64,000 nt of DNA from Sphingomonadales bacterium EhC05 (GTDB lineage: Bacteria > Pseudomonadota > Alphaproteobacteria > Sphingomonadales > Sphingomonadaceae). The stretch spans positions 186,001 through 250,000 of the forward strand of contig LXYP01000002.1 of the NCBI GenBank assembly GCA_001650955.1. The letters are read 5' to 3'. The notes below the pieces were generated by a model. That model searched no databases, was not told the origin of the DNA, and saw nothing but the letters and a program-made list of their open reading frames with translations. The position numbers and the translations under genes were made by a program. Below, one piece after another: positions 46,773 to 55,366 of the stretch (position 1 is the stretch's first letter; every line of letters begins with the position of its first letter).

Positions 46773-48146
46773 ATGACAAGACTGTCTGAATCTCACAATC
46801 ACAAAAGGTCGGTAAGCTCGATTTTCATGCTCTTCCCGCGGCGTGAAATCAAATCACCCATATTGCTTGGTATGACCATCGCGACCTTGATGGCGCTGAT
46901 CATCTTGGGTGGTGCGCCAAATGTGCCCGGCTGGCAAAGCAGCGTGATGATGGTGTTTTCTGCCGCCTTGATCGCATCGGCGTTTTATTTCGGATCATTC
47001 GCAGAGTTCTCAAAACTGGGGTTACTTCAGAAAACCTTTCTATTCTCCCTCATCTTGGTGCCGCTGATACAAGTGATCCCGCTGCCGCCGTCGATCTGGC
47101 AGTCTTTTCCGGGCAGAAGTCTTGAAAACGAAATCTTCCAATTGGTTGGAGCAGCCGATCAATGGCATAGCATCAGTCTCAACCCGGCAGAAACGCTCTT
47201 TGTCCTAGCTACGCTGACACCTGCCGCCGCGATCTTCCTTGCCATTTTAAAATTGAATATAGTCGAGAGAAGGGTTGTTGCCAGCGTTGTTATTCTGCTG
47301 GCGCTTGTTTCCGTCATCATTGGGCTGTTCCAGTTTTCAACCGGTGGCGAAACGTTCAATTTTTACAACAGTAGTCACAAGCAATTTCTACTTGGTTTTT
47401 TCGCGAACAGGAACCACCAAGGCCTCTATATCGCGTCAGCTTTGGCGCTAACGATCAGCCTCACCTTCCGGTTGAGTGAAAATCGCACCATTGCCCTCAC
47501 GTTCAGTGGCCTTGTGACGTTCTTCTTCATCGGCGCCGCGATTGCAACGACATCGCGTGCGGGCCTATCATTCGCCATTCTGGCAGCTTTTTTGACGGTT
47601 CTGATCAACATGTGGAGCAATGACAAGTCAGGCCGCATAGTTGCGATTTTGGCGGTATCCGCCATCGTATTTTTTCTGCTGTTCCAATCGATCGGCGCAG
47701 TGTTCGGAGACGTATTAGAGCGCTATTCTACAATTGGTGATGACAGCAGGTGGGATATATGGGTCCAATCCGGCACCATCATTCAAAACTATTTCCCGTG
47801 GGGCTCGGGTTTAGGAACATTTGTTCCGGTTTATCAACAATCAGAACCACTTGAGTTTATCCAGCCGACCTTTGTTAATCATGTCCACAATGACTATTAT
47901 GAACTGATTCTCGAGACTGGGATCGGAGGCATCGCGATTTTGGCTCTGTTTGTTGCAACGCTTGGTCAAGCTGTCGCAAAATCTCAGCTTTCCAAGCTTT
48001 CTGGAACGAAAGCGGCTGCATTCGTGATTGTCTTGATGGTGGCTCTGCATAGTATTGTTGATTATCCATTACGGACGCAAGCAATGGCCGCAGTTTTTGC
48101 ATTTTGCTTGGCGGTGATCTTCAGACCAAAAAGCAAAAAGACTTAA
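46773..48146 (+). CDS. O-antigen ligase / polymerase family membrane protein
   Basis: The 457-residue protein has about 12 transmembrane helices and the Wzy_C / O-antigen ligase signature: FFANRNHQGLYIA, a large periplasmic loop with RWDIWVQSGTIIQNYFPWGSGLGTF split around it, and FVNHVHNDYYELILETG. Such proteins polymerise repeat units or ligate chains to a lipid carrier. The frame is open to a TTG at 46710; the ATG at 46773 is preferred but a later ATG at 46827 is possible. A second protein of this type is at 52946. Confidence 0.88.
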   Translation: MTRLSESHNHKRSVSSIFMLFPRREIKSPILLGMTIATLMALIILGGAPNVPGWQSSVMMVFSAALIASAFYFGSFAEFSKLGLLQKTFLFSLILVPLIQVIPLPPSIWQSFPGRSLENEIFQLVGAADQWHSISLNPAETLFVLATLTPAAAIFLAILKLNIVERRVVASVVILLALVSVIIGLFQFSTGGETFNFYNSSHKQFLLGFFANRNHQGLYIASALALTISLTFRLSENRTIALTFSGLVTFFFIGAAIATTSRAGLSFAILAAFLTVLINMWSNDKSGRIVAILAVSAIVFFLLFQSIGAVFGDVLERYSTIGDDSRWDIWVQSGTIIQNYFPWGSGLGTFVPVYQQSEPLEFIQPTFVNHVHNDYYELILETGIGGIAILALFVATLGQAVAKSQLSKLSGTKAAAFVIVLMVALHSIVDYPLRTQAMAAVFAFCLAVIFRPKSKKT

Positions 48147-48218
48147 TGTTGCGGGCCATGTGACATGTTTAGTCGCTGAACTTGACTTGGTTGAGGAGGG
48201 CCGGTTTACCGGGCTACC

Positions 48219-48287
48219 GCAAAACAAGAACCGGTCGCAAAACAAACTGCAAAACGGGCATAATCACTGCAAACTCGGCCTTGCAAA
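48219..48287. repeat. GCAAAAC-type direct repeats before the export gene
   Basis: GCAAAAC occurs at 48219, 48237 and 48249, and the near-copies GCAAACT at 48269 and GCAAATG at 48283. Spacings are 18, 12, 20 and 14 bases. They lie just upstream of the Wza-like gene and could be protein-binding sites. Spacing is irregular, so chance is possible. Confidence 0.35.
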
Positions 48288-48338
48288 TGCTTTGGGCGCT
48301 GGGTAGGACGAAATCTTAGTGTTTTGGAGGTTGTAACT

Positions 48339-49028
48339 TTGCGTTATTTTTTAGTGGCCGCAATCGGGGCGCTTTTGTTAGCTGGTTGCTCAACCACCAA
48401 TTTGCCCGTTGGCGAGCGTGCCTACGACATTATCCCAGCCCCATCTCAGCAGAATCGCGCTGCAGACTATAAAATCGGGCCGTTGGATATTCTGAAGGTC
48501 ACCGTGTTTCAGGAAGAAGATCTTTCTTTCGACGAAATACCTGTAGATGCGAGCGGGAACGTTTTATTCCCGCTAATCGGACAAGTAACTGTTACTGGTC
48601 GGACGAGTATTGAGTTGGCGTCGGATATCGCAGCACGTCTGGGTGATCGTTATTTGGTCGACCCTCAAGTATCGATCATTGTCTCTCAATCCGCCTCCCA
48701 GAAAGTTACCGTGGAGGGAGCTGTCGAACGGCCGGGTGTATATCCGATAGAGGGGCAGACAACATTGCTACAAGCCATGGCGCTTGCGGAAGGCCCTACC
48801 GAAACAGCAAGATTGAATGAGGTCATTGTCTTCCGCACCAAAGAAGACGGCGTCTATGCTGCACAGTTCAATCTGAAAGATATCCGCAAGGGCATCCAAC
48901 CAAATCCAGAAATTCTTGGCCGAGATATCGTGGTCGTCGGCGATTCATTTGCCAAAGCATTGTTCCGCGATCTGCTTCAGTTATCGCCGGCGCTGGCTTC
49001 CGTATTTGTCCAGATAAGTCGTAATTAG
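48339..49028 (+). CDS. Polysaccharide export lipoprotein (Wza/GumB-like)
   Basis: The 229-residue protein is an outer-membrane polysaccharide exporter: lipoprotein signal with lipobox LLAGC, the Poly_export domain (YKIGPLDILKVTVFQEEDLS) and SLBB domains (KVTVEGAVERPGVYPIEG). The start is chosen as the TTG at 48339 because GGAGG lies eight bases before it and the product begins MRYFLVAAIGALLLAGC; a TTG at 48324 is inside the ribosome site. It works with the Wzc-like protein that follows at 49064. Confidence 0.92.
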   Translation: MRYFLVAAIGALLLAGCSTTNLPVGERAYDIIPAPSQQNRAADYKIGPLDILKVTVFQEEDLSFDEIPVDASGNVLFPLIGQVTVTGRTSIELASDIAARLGDRYLVDPQVSIIVSQSASQKVTVEGAVERPGVYPIEGQTTLLQAMALAEGPTETARLNEVIVFRTKEDGVYAAQFNLKDIRKGIQPNPEILGRDIVVVGDSFAKALFRDLLQLSPALASVFVQISRN

Positions 49029-49063
49029 AATTGTATCTTTATGAGAAAGTATAATAGCCAGCT

Positions 49064-51280
49064 ATGAATAATCTGACTTCTTCTAACGCGGCAATCGAGT
49101 CTGGGACACATAGCGTTGACGCCACAGATCGTGATTTCTCAAACGGGAACAATAGCTACGAACCCTATGAGTCTGAAACCACGCTTGATTTCTCTGCCAT
49201 CTGGGCGGCAGTTTATAGATCTCGCTTGTGGATTGCAGGGATTCTGCTGGGTTGTTTGCTGATCGGGATTGTTATTTCCCTGCTGTTGACTCCGATATAT
49301 CAGGCCGAATCTACGGTTCAGATCGATCAGGAAGCTGCCAAAGTCATCGGGACTGAGGCATCAGAACTCTCGGCCTCGATACAGGATTCGGATCGTTTCC
49401 TGCAAACACAGCTTGATGTTATCCGCAGCCGTACACTCGCCACCACAGTGGCTGAAGATGAAAAATTGTTTGGAAATAAAGCCTTTCTAGAAGCCATGGG
49501 TGTAGATCCCGACGTCGACGCAGAAGGCGTTCTAACCAAAGAAGAGACCGAACGTGAGCTTGTGCTGGAAACATTGCGTGATAATTTTGCAGTCTCACTT
49601 CCCGTTGACTCTCGCTTAGCTTCGCTTCGGTTCGAAAGTAATGATCCGGCACTAGCTGCCCGCATCGCGAACAGCTTTACCGAGAATTACATTCGCAATA
49701 ATCTGCAGCGCAAATTTGACACCTCGTCTTATGCCCGCGAATTTTTGAAAGAGCAGCTCGATGACGCAGCCGCCCGGTTGGCGGAATCGGAACGCGAAGC
49801 ACTTAACTATGCACGCCTAACCAGGATCATTGACACAAGCAATGCGGCTGAAACTAGTGATGGCCGCGCGGCCCCGCGTTCTCTGACAACCGCAACTCTA
49901 GTGCAACTGAATCAAGGATATTCAGCCACCTTCGCGCGTCGCCTAGAAGCTCAGAAGAAATGGGAAACCGCTCGCAACACCGCAGCTTTAAACACGCCTC
50001 AGGTCCTCAACAATCTCGCGGTACAAAACTTGCTTCAAGAAAGAGCAAAGCTGAGAGCTGAACAGCAAGACCAATTGGAGCGCCGCAAAGAGGACTTCCC
50101 GACGGTCCGACAAATCAGTGCCCGAATCAAAGAGCTCGACAGTCAGATCAATACCATTAGCCAAAGCATTCGGAAGTCGATCCAAGGTGAATATCAAACC
50201 GCTCTAGCGCAGGAAAAGGCGCTCGAACAACAGATCACTCTGCTCAAAAACGAGACACTAGACGAACAGACAGAGTCTGTTCAATTGGGTATTTTGCAGC
50301 GCGAAAGCGATACAAATCGTGAGCTATATGACTTGCTTTTGAAACGGTATAATGAGCTCAACGCAGAAGCCGGAGTTCAATCCAACAATGTTGTTATTGT
50401 CGACAGAGCCATCGCGCCGGTCGAACCGATCAGCCCCAATATCCCTCTGAATCTGGCATTATCGCTGCTAGCAGGGCTGGGGCTCTGCGGCGCCTTTGTG
50501 TTCGGACGAGAACAAATTTTCGATACTATTCGTACACCAGACGATATTGTCAGAAAACTTGGAATGACCGCACTTGGCGCTATCCCGCTTTTGAAAAGCG
50601 GGACGGAACTTGCCTCGGAAGTTCTCGATCCAAAAAACAGCGTTGCCGAAGCTTATACGAGCGTTCGCACGTCGTTGATGCTTTCGTCTTCACACGGACT
50701 TCCAAAAAGTCTGGTCTTCACCAGTTCCCAACAGAGCGAAGGAAAATCGGGAAGCTGTTTCGCTACTGCCTTGACCTTAAGCCGCATTGGGAAAAGGGTG
50801 ATAGTCGTAGATTTGGATTTGCGTCGGCCTAGCCAGCATCATTTGCTCGGGATTAAAAGTGATCATGGTATGTCGGACCTTCTTTCGCAGAACGCGACTA
50901 TTGCGGACGTCACTCAAACGACAGAATATGAGAATATTAGCTTTATTTCGAGCGGCGCTATCCCGCCCAACCCAGCAGAATTACTGGCAAGTGAGAATAC
51001 CGTCGACGTGCTGAGACAACTCGAGTCCGATTATGACATCGTTCTGGTGGATAGCGCGCCTGTCCTTGGTCTGGCCGATGCGGTTGTCATCGGGTCGATC
51101 GCCGAGACTGTCATCTTTGTGGTCGAAGCCAACCGCAACCAGACGTCAACCGTGCGGTCGGCAATACACCGCCTGATCCAAGGCGGCGGCAAACTGACTG
51201 GCGTTCTGTTGAACAAATTTGATGCCAAGGAATCAGGGTACAGCTATACTTATCAGTATGAGTATAATGAAAACACCTGA
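49064..51280 (+). CDS. Polysaccharide co-polymerase / tyrosine autokinase (Wzc/ExoP-like)
   Basis: This 738-residue inner-membrane protein has a Wzz domain with transmembrane segments at about 56-76 and 462-482, a periplasmic coiled coil between them, a GNVR-type stretch near 400-450, and a cytoplasmic BY-kinase domain. The P-loop is SEGKS (558-562), Walker A' VVDLDLRRP (581-589) and Walker B DIVLVDSAP (658-666). The tail has five alternating tyrosines (726, 728, 730, 732, 734), probable autophosphorylation sites. It controls chain length and export with the Wza-like protein. Confidence 0.93.
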   Translation: MNNLTSSNAAIESGTHSVDATDRDFSNGNNSYEPYESETTLDFSAIWAAVYRSRLWIAGILLGCLLIGIVISLLLTPIYQAESTVQIDQEAAKVIGTEASELSASIQDSDRFLQTQLDVIRSRTLATTVAEDEKLFGNKAFLEAMGVDPDVDAEGVLTKEETERELVLETLRDNFAVSLPVDSRLASLRFESNDPALAARIANSFTENYIRNNLQRKFDTSSYAREFLKEQLDDAAARLAESEREALNYARLTRIIDTSNAAETSDGRAAPRSLTTATLVQLNQGYSATFARRLEAQKKWETARNTAALNTPQVLNNLAVQNLLQERAKLRAEQQDQLERRKEDFPTVRQISARIKELDSQINTISQSIRKSIQGEYQTALAQEKALEQQITLLKNETLDEQTESVQLGILQRESDTNRELYDLLLKRYNELNAEAGVQSNNVVIVDRAIAPVEPISPNIPLNLALSLLAGLGLCGAFVFGREQIFDTIRTPDDIVRKLGMTALGAIPLLKSGTELASEVLDPKNSVAEAYTSVRTSLMLSSSHGLPKSLVFTSSQQSEGKSGSCFATALTLSRIGKRVIVVDLDLRRPSQHHLLGIKSDHGMSDLLSQNATIADVTQTTEYENISFISSGAIPPNPAELLASENTVDVLRQLESDYDIVLVDSAPVLGLADAVVIGSIAETVIFVVEANRNQTSTVRSAIHRLIQGGGKLTGVLLNKFDAKESGYSYTYQYEYNENT

Positions 51281-51295
51281 TAGAGCGAAGCGGAA

Positions 51296-52483
51296 GTGAC
51301 AGACATGGGGTTTTGGCCACGCATATCGGCCGCTGTTTTCCTGTTTCTCCTTATTCTGGTGGGACTGTTCTGGGCACAGATCAGTTCTGTTCAAAATCGC
51401 GTACCTCTTGTAGATGGCACGATGGAACTGCTCGGGGCCAGCGCCACTGATCGGCTACCGGAGCCTCTGTTAAATGCCGCTATGAACCGTCTCGCCGACG
51501 CCCCTAACGACCAAAGAACGTTCAATTTACTCTATGTAGATACAATGCGATCTGATGCCGCCAAGGCTGAGAAGGATAAAGTTGGAAACCTGCTCTCACG
51601 CCTCGGCTGGCGTTACAGTGCCGCACAGCAGAACTTGATCGCCAGCGCCATCGTCCAGCGCGATTTTGAAACCATTGTGAAAAGCGCTGACTCACTGCTT
51701 CGGCGCGAACAAACACCCAATGAAATCTTGGAGCTACTTCATCTGGTGGAAGTTGAACCAGAAACCCAACCAGTTCTCGTCAAACAACTGGAAAGTAATC
51801 CAATTTGGAAAAAAGCGTTTTTGACGAGACCTGAGTCATTGAAGACGCAAGCTCAGGTCGAGGCCCGAGGAAAAACGTTGAAGTTGATGCTTGAGGCGGA
51901 CCACGAACTGGACCGTTCAGATTTGGCTCCTTCTCTCAATGTCATGGCTAATTCTCGGGAGTTTGAAGCTGCATACGACATTTATCGAACTATCCAGAAA
52001 ACCGAAAAAAATGGGGTTCTCAACGACCCTTATTTCATTCAACTCGCTGAATCGGCAAATGCGCTGGAATATCGTCCATATCCTTTTGAATGGACCAAAC
52101 ATAGCAAACGCGGGATGCAGGTCGATTCCATTGAGAGCATCGGAAAGGTAGAGGTTCGAATCCGCTGGGACGGAAGAGGGACGCCACTCGTCTTGAGCCA
52201 GTTCCTCAATACGTCAATAGGGTCCAAATATCGGGTTGAGCTTGCCGGCCTCGACGCAACTGTGAAACTAGCCAAACAACTCCAATTTGCACTGCTATGT
52301 CCTGAAGGATATACACGGTTTGAAGATGCCCAAGAAGATCCTGAATCAAATAAATTGATATTACGATCAACGGACGTTGCTATGTGTCGTTTCCCGCGCT
52401 TTGACATCCGTGGCCGTATCCAAGATGTTTCAAGACCTCAGGAAATCAGCCTGTCTTCGATTAACCTCTATCCAGACAACTAA
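51296..52483 (+). CDS. Unknown membrane-anchored protein in polysaccharide cluster
   Basis: The 395-residue protein has one N-terminal transmembrane helix (about 8-27) and a long periplasmic part. Residues about 40-235 are helical and repeat-like, suggesting TPR-type packing; residues about 255-395 look beta-rich, with a VEVRIRWDGRGTPLVLSQF stretch that could be a carbohydrate-related beta-sandwich. I do not recognise a family. It starts at GTG 51296 (or ATG 51305), 15 bases after the Wzc-like gene, so it is probably part of the export unit. Confidence 0.6.
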   Translation: MTDMGFWPRISAAVFLFLLILVGLFWAQISSVQNRVPLVDGTMELLGASATDRLPEPLLNAAMNRLADAPNDQRTFNLLYVDTMRSDAAKAEKDKVGNLLSRLGWRYSAAQQNLIASAIVQRDFETIVKSADSLLRREQTPNEILELLHLVEVEPETQPVLVKQLESNPIWKKAFLTRPESLKTQAQVEARGKTLKLMLEADHELDRSDLAPSLNVMANSREFEAAYDIYRTIQKTEKNGVLNDPYFIQLAESANALEYRPYPFEWTKHSKRGMQVDSIESIGKVEVRIRWDGRGTPLVLSQFLNTSIGSKYRVELAGLDATVKLAKQLQFALLCPEGYTRFEDAQEDPESNKLILRSTDVAMCRFPRFDIRGRIQDVSRPQEISLSSINLYPDN

Positions 52484-52796
52484 ATTTCTATCGGAAGTTG
52501 CACTGAGGTTGATGTAGAGCCGTGACCCTTCTCACGTTTTTTGAACGTAGAAATGATACAAACAACTTGAGAAATATTTCAAGGAGATCAGTGAAGAACA
52601 TCGGATCAATGACATATCGCAGGACGAATGGCGATGGATAGGGCATCATGAACGCCACCGTGTCGAGCAGTCCGGACGCAAAGTAACTCGCGATATCCTC
52701 TCGCGCTTGCACAAACCCATCAGCAAGCCCACGGCTGAATAAACGGATATTTTGCCGATCTTGATTTTTCCGAACCGTAAACATCACCGTCTGCGC
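52484..52796. other. Gene-poor stretch before the transposase remnant
   Basis: A 99-residue minus-strand frame (52488-52787) with a plausible composition crosses this stretch, but it has no recognised domain, so I do not call it as a gene. The stretch directly precedes the IS1595-type fragment and may be decayed insertion or rearranged DNA. Confidence 0.4.
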
Positions 52797-52945
52797 TATG
52801 CTATCACGACACAGTCATTCAACCGCAGGCTGAAAGGTGAAGTCGAATCTGAAGACACCTATGTTGGCGGCAAAGAGAAGAACAAACATGCTTAGCAGCC
52901 GCCGCGCTGGCAGCGCCGACGAAAACTAGATTATTGTTCGCGGCA
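52797..52945 (+). pseudogene. IS1595-type transposase fragment
   Basis: The frame from 52797 reads LKGEVESEDTYVGGKEKNKHA then stops at 52893-52895. The canonical IS1595/ISXO2 family has GEVExDETYxGGKxKNKH there, part of the DDE catalytic region. The Asp and Glu of the motif appear swapped (SED for xDE), and after the stop another frame continues RRAGSADEN then IIVRGI, matching the next conserved part. So it is a frameshifted, truncated remnant. It lies against the 3' end of the second polymerase gene. Confidence 0.75.
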
Positions 52946-54163
52946 TCAAATCTCTCCGGATTTACGCTTCAAAACAGACCAAGCCAGCAAAGCAAATACA
53001 AAGAAACCAACGTCCCAATATATCGTGCCAAATGTGTCAAACAGGCCCACAATCAATATGTATGCCATCATCGCAGCGCCAATGCCGGAAAGCCGTGAGA
53101 GGACCGCATATGCCATTGCCGTAACGACTAAAACCCCTGCAATACCCTGGTCTATCCAAAGCTGCAGACCCATGTTGTGCATTGAGTGGCTATCGGCGGT
53201 AAAATTCTGAAACGTGCGCTGAAAGCCGCCCATAAAAACAGACTGGCCGTAAAAGCCGTTCCCAAATGATAGCGTGTACGGGTTTTCGATCAGATACCGA
53301 TAGCCAGCTTCCCAAATTTCCACGCGATTGTTGCCGCTGGTTATTTCAGTTGCCTGACCAGACCGCGCGAACCTACCCAAAAAACTGCTCGGTAGGAAAG
53401 CAAACAAGGCAAGCAATGCTGGGATGCCAAGCGGGATAAGAAGCACCAGCCATTTGCGGCCAAACGGGATTAAGGCCAGCACGAGCGCCAGCAACGCAGC
53501 CCGACCATCGGCTAGAAACAATCCAAGAACCATAAGGCCAAATACCGCTTTGTACGCCCAGCCTTTACGGTACAAACAAACCAGCGCGGCTAGTCCGAAT
53601 ATTGCGGCTTGTGCGGTAGATCCACCCATAAGCGGAAATACCTGGCGCAATATGTTAAAACCCAACATCTGCATCATTGACGAATTGCCAACACCTTCCG
53701 CCCATACGACAGCGGGCTGCACGCCCATTGCCCATAGCGCCATCGAAGTAACAGCGGCAACCAGCGTCATATCGGCAGCGATTGCAATAATATACTCCTT
53801 GCGCCGCCTTGCCAGTGCGATCGACATGCCAGCGATAAGCGCGTACATCAAGGCCAGCGCGGCAAGTGACTGCATCGGGACGGGCCGGTATATCAACGTC
53901 ATGGCAAAGCTAAACGCGCCCACAGCTATAAACATCAACCAGAGCATGGAACCGCGATAGGCCAACGACTTGCCGAACGTAGCGGCGCCAACAATCCCGG
54001 CTGCGATCACAGCAAACAAAAGCGTCAATGACGGTGCAATATCACGAAGCAACAGCACACTGGGAACGCAGACAAGCGCGAACCGCTCTATCGGTGCTGT
54101 CGATACATTGACCGGAGCGCTTGGTTTTTCATATGCGTATTGATTGGCGGGGGAATTTGGCAT
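52946..54163 (-). CDS. O-antigen ligase / polymerase family membrane protein
   Basis: The 405-residue protein has about ten transmembrane helices. The periplasmic region has RVEIWEAGYRYLIENPYTLSFGNGFYG and DSHSMHNMGLQLWIDQGIAG, which fit the Wzy_C/O-antigen ligase pattern (RxxxW and HNxxLQ). It is distinct in sequence from the one at 46773. Its stop codon lies at the edge of the IS1595 remnant. A terminator for the upstream minus-strand genes lies before its start (54259-54288), so it has its own promoter. Confidence 0.85.
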   Translation of the reverse strand: MPNSPANQYAYEKPSAPVNVSTAPIERFALVCVPSVLLLRDIAPSLTLLFAVIAAGIVGAATFGKSLAYRGSMLWLMFIAVGAFSFAMTLIYRPVPMQSLAALALMYALIAGMSIALARRRKEYIIAIAADMTLVAAVTSMALWAMGVQPAVVWAEGVGNSSMMQMLGFNILRQVFPLMGGSTAQAAIFGLAALVCLYRKGWAYKAVFGLMVLGLFLADGRAALLALVLALIPFGRKWLVLLIPLGIPALLALFAFLPSSFLGRFARSGQATEITSGNNRVEIWEAGYRYLIENPYTLSFGNGFYGQSVFMGGFQRTFQNFTADSHSMHNMGLQLWIDQGIAGVLVVTAMAYAVLSRLSGIGAAMMAYILIVGLFDTFGTIYWDVGFFVFALLAWSVLKRKSGEI

Positions 54164-54532
54164 CGGCTTCTTTCTTTGGTTATTCTGATAGTCTAAACTG
54201 TGACGACTATTGTTCTACTGTTTATTTGGGGACCAATATACTCGTTTGACCCAACCAGATAAAATAAAACCCAGCACGGTGGCCGGGTGATCTCGTTTAG
54301 TGTTCTGTTTCGTCATTATCATCTGACAACAAAACAGCTATTGCCTTCTTCCCAATGTAGATTGCGTCTAGCTTCAATATTGTTGGCAGCTGAATATATC
54401 GGTATATTGCCTTCGACTGCTGGGCGGAGCAAGCTGAAAAGTTGGCACGCCCTTTGAAAACAGGCAGAACGCTATTGCTTAGAAAAAGACAGGCGAATAG
54501 ATCATTGGAATGCTTTTAGAAGTTGTTCAGCC
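54164..54532. other. Intergenic region between polymerase and SMP-30 genes
   Basis: This holds a minus-strand terminator (54259-54288) for the SMP-30 operon and the presumed promoter of the polymerase gene. TTGGCACG at 54442 with TTGA at 54454 on the plus strand resembles a sigma-54 site with one mismatch. No protein-coding frame of note is seen. Confidence 0.5.
54259..54288 (-). terminator. Rho-independent terminator
   Basis: Read on the minus strand, ACCCGGC pairs with GCTGGGT (seven pairs, one G-U) around a CACCGT loop at 54269-54288, followed by TTTTATTTT. It lies about 245 bases after the end of the SMP-30 gene and would stop the operon that runs from 57739 to 54533 before it reaches the polymerase gene. 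Confidence 0.7.
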
Positions 54533-55366
54533 CTAGGTCGAGCAAATTTCAAAAATACCTCCATTAAGTCCATTGTCCTCGATGCCGATCTTGGCGCTGG
54601 TCACGTAACAACTGCCATTTGATGAAAATACAGGCTTGGTCGGACGTTTCACCGGTAATTCTATCTCTTCGACAGTCTCTCCATTCTCATCAAATGCGCG
54701 AAGACACGAGCCATCCCAGAACGCGATCCAGAGCAAGCCATCAGAATCAAAGTTCATTCCGTCGGGATAGCCATGGCGTTCTTCAAAAGCCTTCCACAGT
54801 TCCGGTTTTGAGGTAAGGCCATGCCGATCATAGCCTACGCGGAATACAATGCGTTTTGCAGAATCCGTAAGATAGGCATATTCGCCCGTCGGAGAAAAAG
54901 CTGGCCCGTTTGTCACCTCGAATCCCGACAGCAGCTTGGACATTATCGCCCCTGCTGAGAAATGCCACCAATTGCCTGACGCCTGCTTTTCCTGGTCATC
55001 CATAGTGCCAGCCCAAATGTTACCAAACTGGTCGACTTGGCCATCGTTAAACCGGTTATCAACAATCTCATCTTCGGGGCGAGACAGATACTCGATCGTG
55101 GTAACTGGCTCATTGAGCACAAGCGCAATTCTAGCGATACCTTTTCGCATTCCAGTCAGGAAATAGTCTGTTCCAGGTTCCTCGACAATGAAACCAATTT
55201 CAGTGGGTAGGTCCCAGACAAATTCCTTCATAGATTCAGGGTGGGTCTGAAAGATTTTCCGGCTCTTTATGTCGACCCAGAGCAGCGCCTGTCTGGTGTG
55301 GCTCCAATATGCTCCTTCGCCCAGCGTCGCCGTGCGAGTGCCGATTTGACGAATTTCTCTACTCAT
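54533..55366 (-). CDS. SMP-30/gluconolactonase family protein
   Basis: The 277-residue beta-propeller has the metal ligands of the SMP-30 / gluconolactonase family: Glu17 (GEGAYW), Asn153 (TNGPAFSPTG) and Asp202 (YPDGMNFDSDG), with Arg105 and Asn107 in RFNDG for substrate binding. Members hydrolyse sugar lactones to aldonic acids. Its start overlaps the SDR stop (ATGA), and it ends a four-gene cassette with the dehydrogenase and cytidylyltransferase. A sugar lactonase role is likely; the exact sugar is unknown. Confidence 0.88.
   Translation of the reverse strand: MSREIRQIGTRTATLGEGAYWSHTRQALLWVDIKSRKIFQTHPESMKEFVWDLPTEIGFIVEEPGTDYFLTGMRKGIARIALVLNEPVTTIEYLSRPEDEIVDNRFNDGQVDQFGNIWAGTMDDQEKQASGNWWHFSAGAIMSKLLSGFEVTNGPAFSPTGEYAYLTDSAKRIVFRVGYDRHGLTSKPELWKAFEERHGYPDGMNFDSDGLLWIAFWDGSCLRAFDENGETVEEIELPVKRPTKPVFSSNGSCYVTSAKIGIEDNGLNGGIFEICST

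Noticed and set aside
52488-52787. A 99-residue minus-strand frame next to the transposase remnant
   Set aside because: No family recognised and the region seems to be decayed DNA. It has protein-like composition, so a search could still revive it.
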